Assembly: GCA_013400975.1 (NCBI GenBank) | Contig: WBMZ01003507.1 | Location: 62,001-126,000, forward strand | Reading direction: 5' to 3' | Source: Atrichornis clamosus | Taxonomy: Eukaryota; Chordata; Aves; Passeriformes; Menuridae | Length of the DNA: 64,000 nucleotides | Shown: positions 58,557 through 64,000 of the stretch, in pieces | How positions within the stretch are numbered: position 1 is the first letter of the stretch | Layout of the letters: every line of letters starts with the position of its first letter | The notes under the pieces: model-generated | What the model was told of the DNA's origin: nothing | What the model saw: the letters and a program-made list of their open reading frames with translations, nothing else | Databases searched by the model: none | Position numbers and translations under genes: made by a program

Positions 58557-61500
58557 AAGTATAACAAGTTTTTGGAAATACCAAGCTAGAAACGACCTTC
58601 TGCTGCAGCCAAATCCAAATTCCTGTGATCTAAGACCAAGGGTTGGAATCACAGTAGCTGATGCATCTTAAATCCTGTAATATACATAAATACTCTTCTT
58701 GGTTTTAGTCTGGGGCCAGAAGGCATCATTTTGGCTAGTCAGGCTGTGTCCAGTGTGGATTATACCACACTGTGTTATTACAGCCCTGAACAAAACAACA
58801 GGCAGGGAACACGGGGGTTTGCACAGCCCTTCTGCTCTCGGTGCCTCCTCCCAGACTCAGCTCACGGCACAGCCTTACTGGATTTGCTGTCCCTCAGGAT
58901 GCCTCTGCAGGTGATCCTGGATGCATTTCAGCAGAAGACATGCATTAAACTACAGAAGCAGCCACCTCTCAACTTGCTGATCCCTGCGTGTGCTGGGACT
59001 GGAGGTGAAGGCAGAATTCAAGGCAATTCCATGTCCCCACAGCCGGCCAGCGATCCTGACATCCTGGGGCAGAGCAAGCAGCTCAGCACCATGAACCCAG
59101 GGACACGTGCAGAGTCTCTCAGGCACTCGTGCAGGACCTGTTCCAAGACTCAGGATCCTGAAGCAAGTGTAGCCCCTTAGCAGATGATCTGGGCCTAGAT
59201 GAACGAGTATTTTTCAGTGCTGCTCCTACTGCAACTGTTAGAGAAGTGAGAGGAAGTGAGTGCCTACAGGGGTTGGAAAAACTTCTCCCCTTCTTCTACA
59301 TTAAAAATCTGCATACCTCACATCACAGCAGCTGCTACAGACATAAAACTGAAAATCCACTATGCAAAACACCTTGAAATTGGTACAAGGTTTACTGAAC
59401 TGCCTGTCCCAGCAGCCGAGGGCTGTCCTCAGTGCACTGCCTCGATTCAGGTCCCGGTGCTTATTTCCTGTGTGCAAAGCCAGGCCCAGTTCACATACCT
59501 CAGCCTATTTCAGATCTCACTGAAAAGGAAAAAGTATTTATTTATGTTTGCAGATTTTCTCATGGCACAACACATGAACTGAGCCCAGCACTTCACTGCT
59601 GTTAAAGAGCCAGGAGGCTGTGGCAGCACCCCCCCGGCCAGCTGCCAGGCTGGCTGCAGAGAGGAGCATTTCCCGTGTCCTGTCACACAGTGTGAGAACT
59701 GCGTGTGCTCCTTTTGGGCACCGAGCCCTTCCTTGTGTGGTTCTTTGTATTGTGTTGAAAATTATGATTAATTAGGAAGATGGAACACATCCCCAAAGCG
59801 CACTCAGCAGAAATGGCAACACCTTGTGTAGACATTTGAGGTCAACTAATTTTCCGTGCAAGTTCACTACAGAAGTGTTGCTTCATCAAACACAAACAGG
59901 TTCAAGCAAGTGCTTTTGTGCTGGGGGACCCAACGGGGCTGTGTACTGCAGGCTAAGGAAACAATCATGCTTTGAACTAATAACAGATTAAATGATAAAA
60001 ATCAGCTGTGATCTAGGAAGGCTACTGATAACACTGTGTCTCGCCTGGGTTTTTCAAACCCCACATATATCACCTTATTCAATCCCTTTGTCTAAAAAAA
60101 TTAGGCTCTCAGGGATAGTTTTATTCCTCAGGAGGGCTTGTATGAAATACATCATTGTGAGAGACAAATCAGGTTACAAGACATTGTTCTGGGCAGAATA
60201 TTTAGTTATAGTTAGCAAAAGAAAAGAAAGTAACATCCTAAATTAAAAACAAAGACCAAAAAGAAGAGGAAAAATAAAGTAGCAATGAGAATGCACTGAG
60301 GCCAGCATCCTGAAACCAACAGCAAGGACACAATCCTGTCCTTCTGGCAACAAGTGCTGAGTGGGACAGAGGAGGAAAAGGATAAACTTTAGAAGCAGCT
60401 GGTGGGAGGGAATCACTCCCACCAATACCATGAGACAATGAACTCTCTCAAAAGGACCATGAAAGCTCCTGCCAGCTAATACCAGCAGCACTGTCCCTGG
60501 TACCGAGAAACGTAATAATGTTAAAGAGCCCAAAGCAATTCACAGCTTATACAGTTTATTATTGCCAGTCAAGTAAACCATCAGATCCTCTGGCAAGCCA
60601 TATTTCTAATAGATTTGAAATTGTGATATAGCTATTATTCAATCAACTCAGTTTTGCAAACTAAATCGATATCTGAAACCATTCCAAGAGACATAATGAG
60701 ACTGTAGTAGCTACATATTTAAAAGAGGAGAAAAAGTAAACCATCTGTTTGCTTATGTGTAGTAATAGAAAACATACCCTTGCCATCTCTTTTGATTTTG
60801 ACACTGTACTCCTTTGAAGAACTACTCAGAAGAAAAATGCTCAAGCTGTAGCTGACTTTCATCGTACTCCCCAAATCTTAGTCTTCTTTTAAAGCAAATC
60901 ATTACAATTCTCTTCATCTTTTCATGCCTGTAATCTAGAGTTCCAAGCACACTCTTGGATATAGAGGCCATTTGGGACAAACATAAATTGATGAAACATT
61001 GGCCTTGTCTTCTGAGCATTTCAAAATGATGACACACATTTCAGTATTTGAATTCCTCTAAACCCGAGGCACGACAGTGAATGAAAGCAGAACTGAGCAA
61101 ACTCATATCTGAACATTCACTATTTAACTTTTAACATGTTGTCAAATCTTTCCAAGCTTCCTTAATAACAAAGCAATACAACAGGAGCATTTCCACTGAG
61201 ATATTGAATCTGACTCTTGAAAACATGGTACAAAAAAGGTTAATCATAGCTTCCATTTTACTTTCCTAGTGCTGACCCAGCCCCCACTGAGTTCAATAAC
61301 TTTTCTTGGGTTTCTTAAGATGACCAGCATGACCAAAATCACATTCACAACTAATGTAATTCACAAATTGTTTCTATTGTGCTCACCCTCTCATAAGGAA
61401 TTCTTCTTGTGTGTGAAAAGGTGGCCATGGCCAGCACTGCAACCGTAATTAAGGTTCACCGAGTTACTATTTCCATTATAAAGCCCAATTTCCAAGGTTT

Positions 61501-63441
61501 AAGAAGTCAGCAGTTCCAACTGCACAAGTTATCAGCAGAGTCACAGTTTGTTCTTATCTATTTATAAAAGCAGTTTAAATCCACTCAGCTGTTGCTGGAA
61601 ATCTATAAACCACAGCCTGCATCTTCCTCTTCAGCTGTTTAGAACTTACATGCTCTGAACACCAAATTTTCTTCTGGCAAAAGCAAGCAGAGGTGTGTTT
61701 CAGGGAAGGCGTTACAAATACCTCCCATCCAACAAACTCAGGGCTTACTCCCCTCACTCCCCATTTATTCACAGTCTCCAGGGAACGGAACGAGATCTCA
61801 ACCTAGTTTTGACACAAGCACGCCAAAATTCAGCAGTGTGGTAATTCAGAGTGCACCAGCTCTCATCACCCGATTGTGTCAAGCTCTTGGAACAGGCAAG
61901 GCCTGTAAAACACAGCGTGCAGCTTCCCAGGGGTTGTGCCTGCTCCAGGCTCACAGCTGGGTCCTGGATGAGAGGCAGTGCCAGCACTGTGCCCACACCA
62001 AGGGATTTAGGTCCCTTGCCTCAGCACAGCCCAGCCCTCCTGCCCAGCACACAGCAAGAGGCACATGGAGCTGTGCTGAAGACAGATGCCAGCTTGCTAC
62101 TGCTTTCCCCCATCATTGAGTTAGGAGACAATTACATCATGAAAAGAAAAGGTGTTAAGTTTGACAAGTATAAAAAATGCATAAAAATTAGTAAAAATGC
62201 TAAATGTAATACATATATGTGCAGAAATGGAAAAGAAGCCTGCAAAACAGTGATGATCCTTGGTATGCTGAGTATCCAGCTCTGCTTCTGACACAAAACA
62301 CGCCAGTATCTGCAGCAGTGAGGTTATGGCACGGGTAAGAGTCACTGATGGGTGACAGGTCACCATCCAGCCAGTCTGGCTCACCACCCTGCCCAGATTC
62401 AGCTGGGCTCTGGCTGCACAGCCTGTTCTTAGTACAGACAGAAAATCAGAAAATTAACTTCCTCCTGTATAAGGAACAGTACAAGTACCTGACATGAAAC
62501 ACTGGGGGAGATATCTCCGATTTTTTTTTCACCAAAACCATTCCAGTGGAATATAGAGGAAAAATAAAGTGAAACTTAATGTGCTCTTTGCACCATACAG
62601 CAACACCGAATTCCTAAGAACTGGAATTTTCAAAGCAGTGTAGGTGGGCCAGGTACACGGGCCCCACCAAAGTGCAACTTGGCTGAGGAATTTCTGAAAC
62701 ACCAACTCTGGAAGAACACAGATAAGGGCAAATTCTGAGATAGTGAAAGCCAACACAGGCCTTCCCACTCAGTCTGTAACATAGCTGGGAGCTGACAGCT
62801 TTCATCTTTTCAAGTGTCAGAGTTCTGGCCTATGCAAAAAGGTGAAGTACATAATCCTCCTGCACAAAAGAGAAAATTAATTAGTTTCTCAGCATGATAA
62901 CGAAAGCCCTGAAAATGCTTCTGTCTCTGCTAATCCCAGCACTCAGTGACTCCACCTTGTCTCCATGGCAGTCCCCGTCTGCCCAAAAGTGAGGAGCCTT
63001 GGGAGAGCCCGATAAAACCTTCAGGGCTGCTCTGTCCAGTTTCGTGCCTGCTGCTCTGCAGAAGCAGGGCAGCCCAAGGCAGCAGTGGGACTGCACCCAG
63101 ACCTTTCTGCACGGAGAAGCTGCAGGGGAATGGGAGTGAAGCTGAGCCTGTGTGAAGGAGCTGTGTGTGAGAGGCAGCAGCAGGGCTCGCCCAGAGTGAG
63201 CTGCAGGCAAGCGCAGCAATTGCTCTGCAGGTTTTGTCAGGAAACCACAGTAAAAAGTGAACAATATCCCAAACCAACAGAGAGATGGTGCTCAGATTCT
63301 GGTTCATGTGTGATCATGGAATAACGGAAAAAACTGATCAAAATACTGCACTCTGTATCTTTTTGTAGCTTATTACAGAGGCAGAACTTACTATTTTGGA
63401 GTAAGTTCCTTCATCTAATACTATTGTGGATTTAAGATTAT
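58557..63441. other. Gene-free unique sequence
   Basis: No gene or other repeat family is recognised. The longest frames (149 codons at 58731-59180; 146 codons at 61851-62291) have no known domain and overlap frames in other phases. The stretch 59590-59720 is GC-richer. A T9 run lies at 62521-62529. GC-richer DNA near 62940-63230 carries stop-poor frames on both strands (up to 127 codons). Confidence 0.5.
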
Positions 63442-63469
63442 TTTAGAGTATTACATTTAGAGTATTACA
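63442..63469 (+). repeat. Perfect 14-bp tandem duplication
   Basis: TTTAGAGTATTACA occurs twice head to tail (63442-63455 and 63456-63469) with no mismatch. This points to a recent slippage-type duplication. Confidence 0.93.
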
Positions 63470-64000
63470 TTGGAGTTATACCTCCAAACTAAAATAGTAA
63501 ATAAAATAAATCCAAACTGCTGCAGCCCAGCATTAACATATCCACAAGGAGTCAAGGAAAGCCTTTTGCAGTATGAAAAGGAGTGAAAAAGTGATTAGTG
63601 AAATATTTCAAGAAGAAAAATGTCCAGCCTTGGTAATAAGAATCTTAATATATCAACAAAAAAATCCTGCTGGTAAAAGCAGCATGTGTATCCACCATTT
63701 ACTTATAACATGACTTTTAGTCTTCAATATGTCTTCCATACTAGTGAGAATTCAGAGCATCTTCTCTCAAGCTAGACTAATTATAACAGTAAAAAAGAAA
63801 ATACTCAAATCCAAGGATTCGGTTCTCCTTCCTGCATTGACACACCTTTTCTTTGTTGAGTTTTGACCACAAAAGTGAACCACGACGAAGCACATCAGAA
63901 CTGAGACAACGAGCACATTTAACTTGCTCAACTATCTTCACCACGTTATGCAATGTTCAATATTGATTTAGATTCAACTAGACTTCTATTGGAGTTATCT
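63470..64000. other. Gene-free AT-rich sequence
   Basis: I see no gene, known repeat or motif cluster to the end of the window. Confidence 0.5.

Noticed and set aside
58731..59180. 149-codon open frame
   Set aside because: No recognisable domain, overlaps another frame, and lies beside a CR1 in non-coding sequence.
61851..62291. 146-codon open frame
   Set aside because: Composition shifts midway from GC-rich to Lys/Asn-rich AT-rich DNA, which suggests a frame running through unrelated sequence, not a protein.
1..64000. Bacterial-type features (operons, CRISPR, riboswitches, insertion sequences)
   Set aside because: Base composition, lack of long open frames and avian CR1 elements show this is vertebrate nuclear DNA.

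Overview
The window looks like 64 kb of avian nuclear DNA without a recognisable gene, either a gene desert or the inside of a very long intron. It is AT-rich with small GC-rich patches. Recognisable repeats are sparse, and all the clear interspersed ones are CR1 LINE pieces ending in the ATTCTRTG-type 3' tail typical of birds. The CR1 3'-end type at 6958-7072 and 42752-42980 suggests a neoavian bird, perhaps a songbird; this is an inference from remembered repeat families. I found no exon, rRNA, tRNA, CRISPR array or bacterial signal. The longest open frame is 239 codons, lies in a GC-rich patch, and resembles no protein I know.

Layout. 1-6957: unique sequence with a possible conserved block (1485-1790), a T18 tract (2901), a strong 10-bp hairpin (3020-3046) and a CpG-bearing patch (3560-4160). 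6958-7345: a CR1 3' end followed by an old MIR-type SINE remnant. 7346-28359: mostly featureless unique sequence, with a CpG-bearing patch around an RFX X-box-like site (12830-13270), two homopolymer tracts and a homeodomain-motif-rich block (14930-15080). 28360-29880: the densest cluster of regulatory-looking sequence, made of a GC-rich patch and three candidate non-coding elements, one of which can fold into nested stems. 29881-42751: unique sequence with a short CR1 piece, an octamer/homeodomain block with a GAAA-loop hairpin (36330-36450), an interrupted TA microsatellite containing the only N, and small tandem duplications. 42752-57597: a sense CR1 3' end, a candidate element at 45080-45310 and an ancient L3-like CR1 fossil at 50376-50515. 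57598-58556: the largest repeat, a 5'-truncated antisense CR1 with a dead reverse-transcriptase remnant. 58557-64000: unique sequence with a perfect 14-bp duplication near the end.

No previously undescribed multi-gene system is visible. The best leads are non-coding: the 28.6-29.9 kb cluster, the structured stretch at 28981-29027, the octamer/hairpin block at 36.4 kb and the X-box patch at 13.1 kb. All need cross-species alignment, which I could not do; every 'candidate conserved' label is a reading of composition and motifs, not a measured conservation score.
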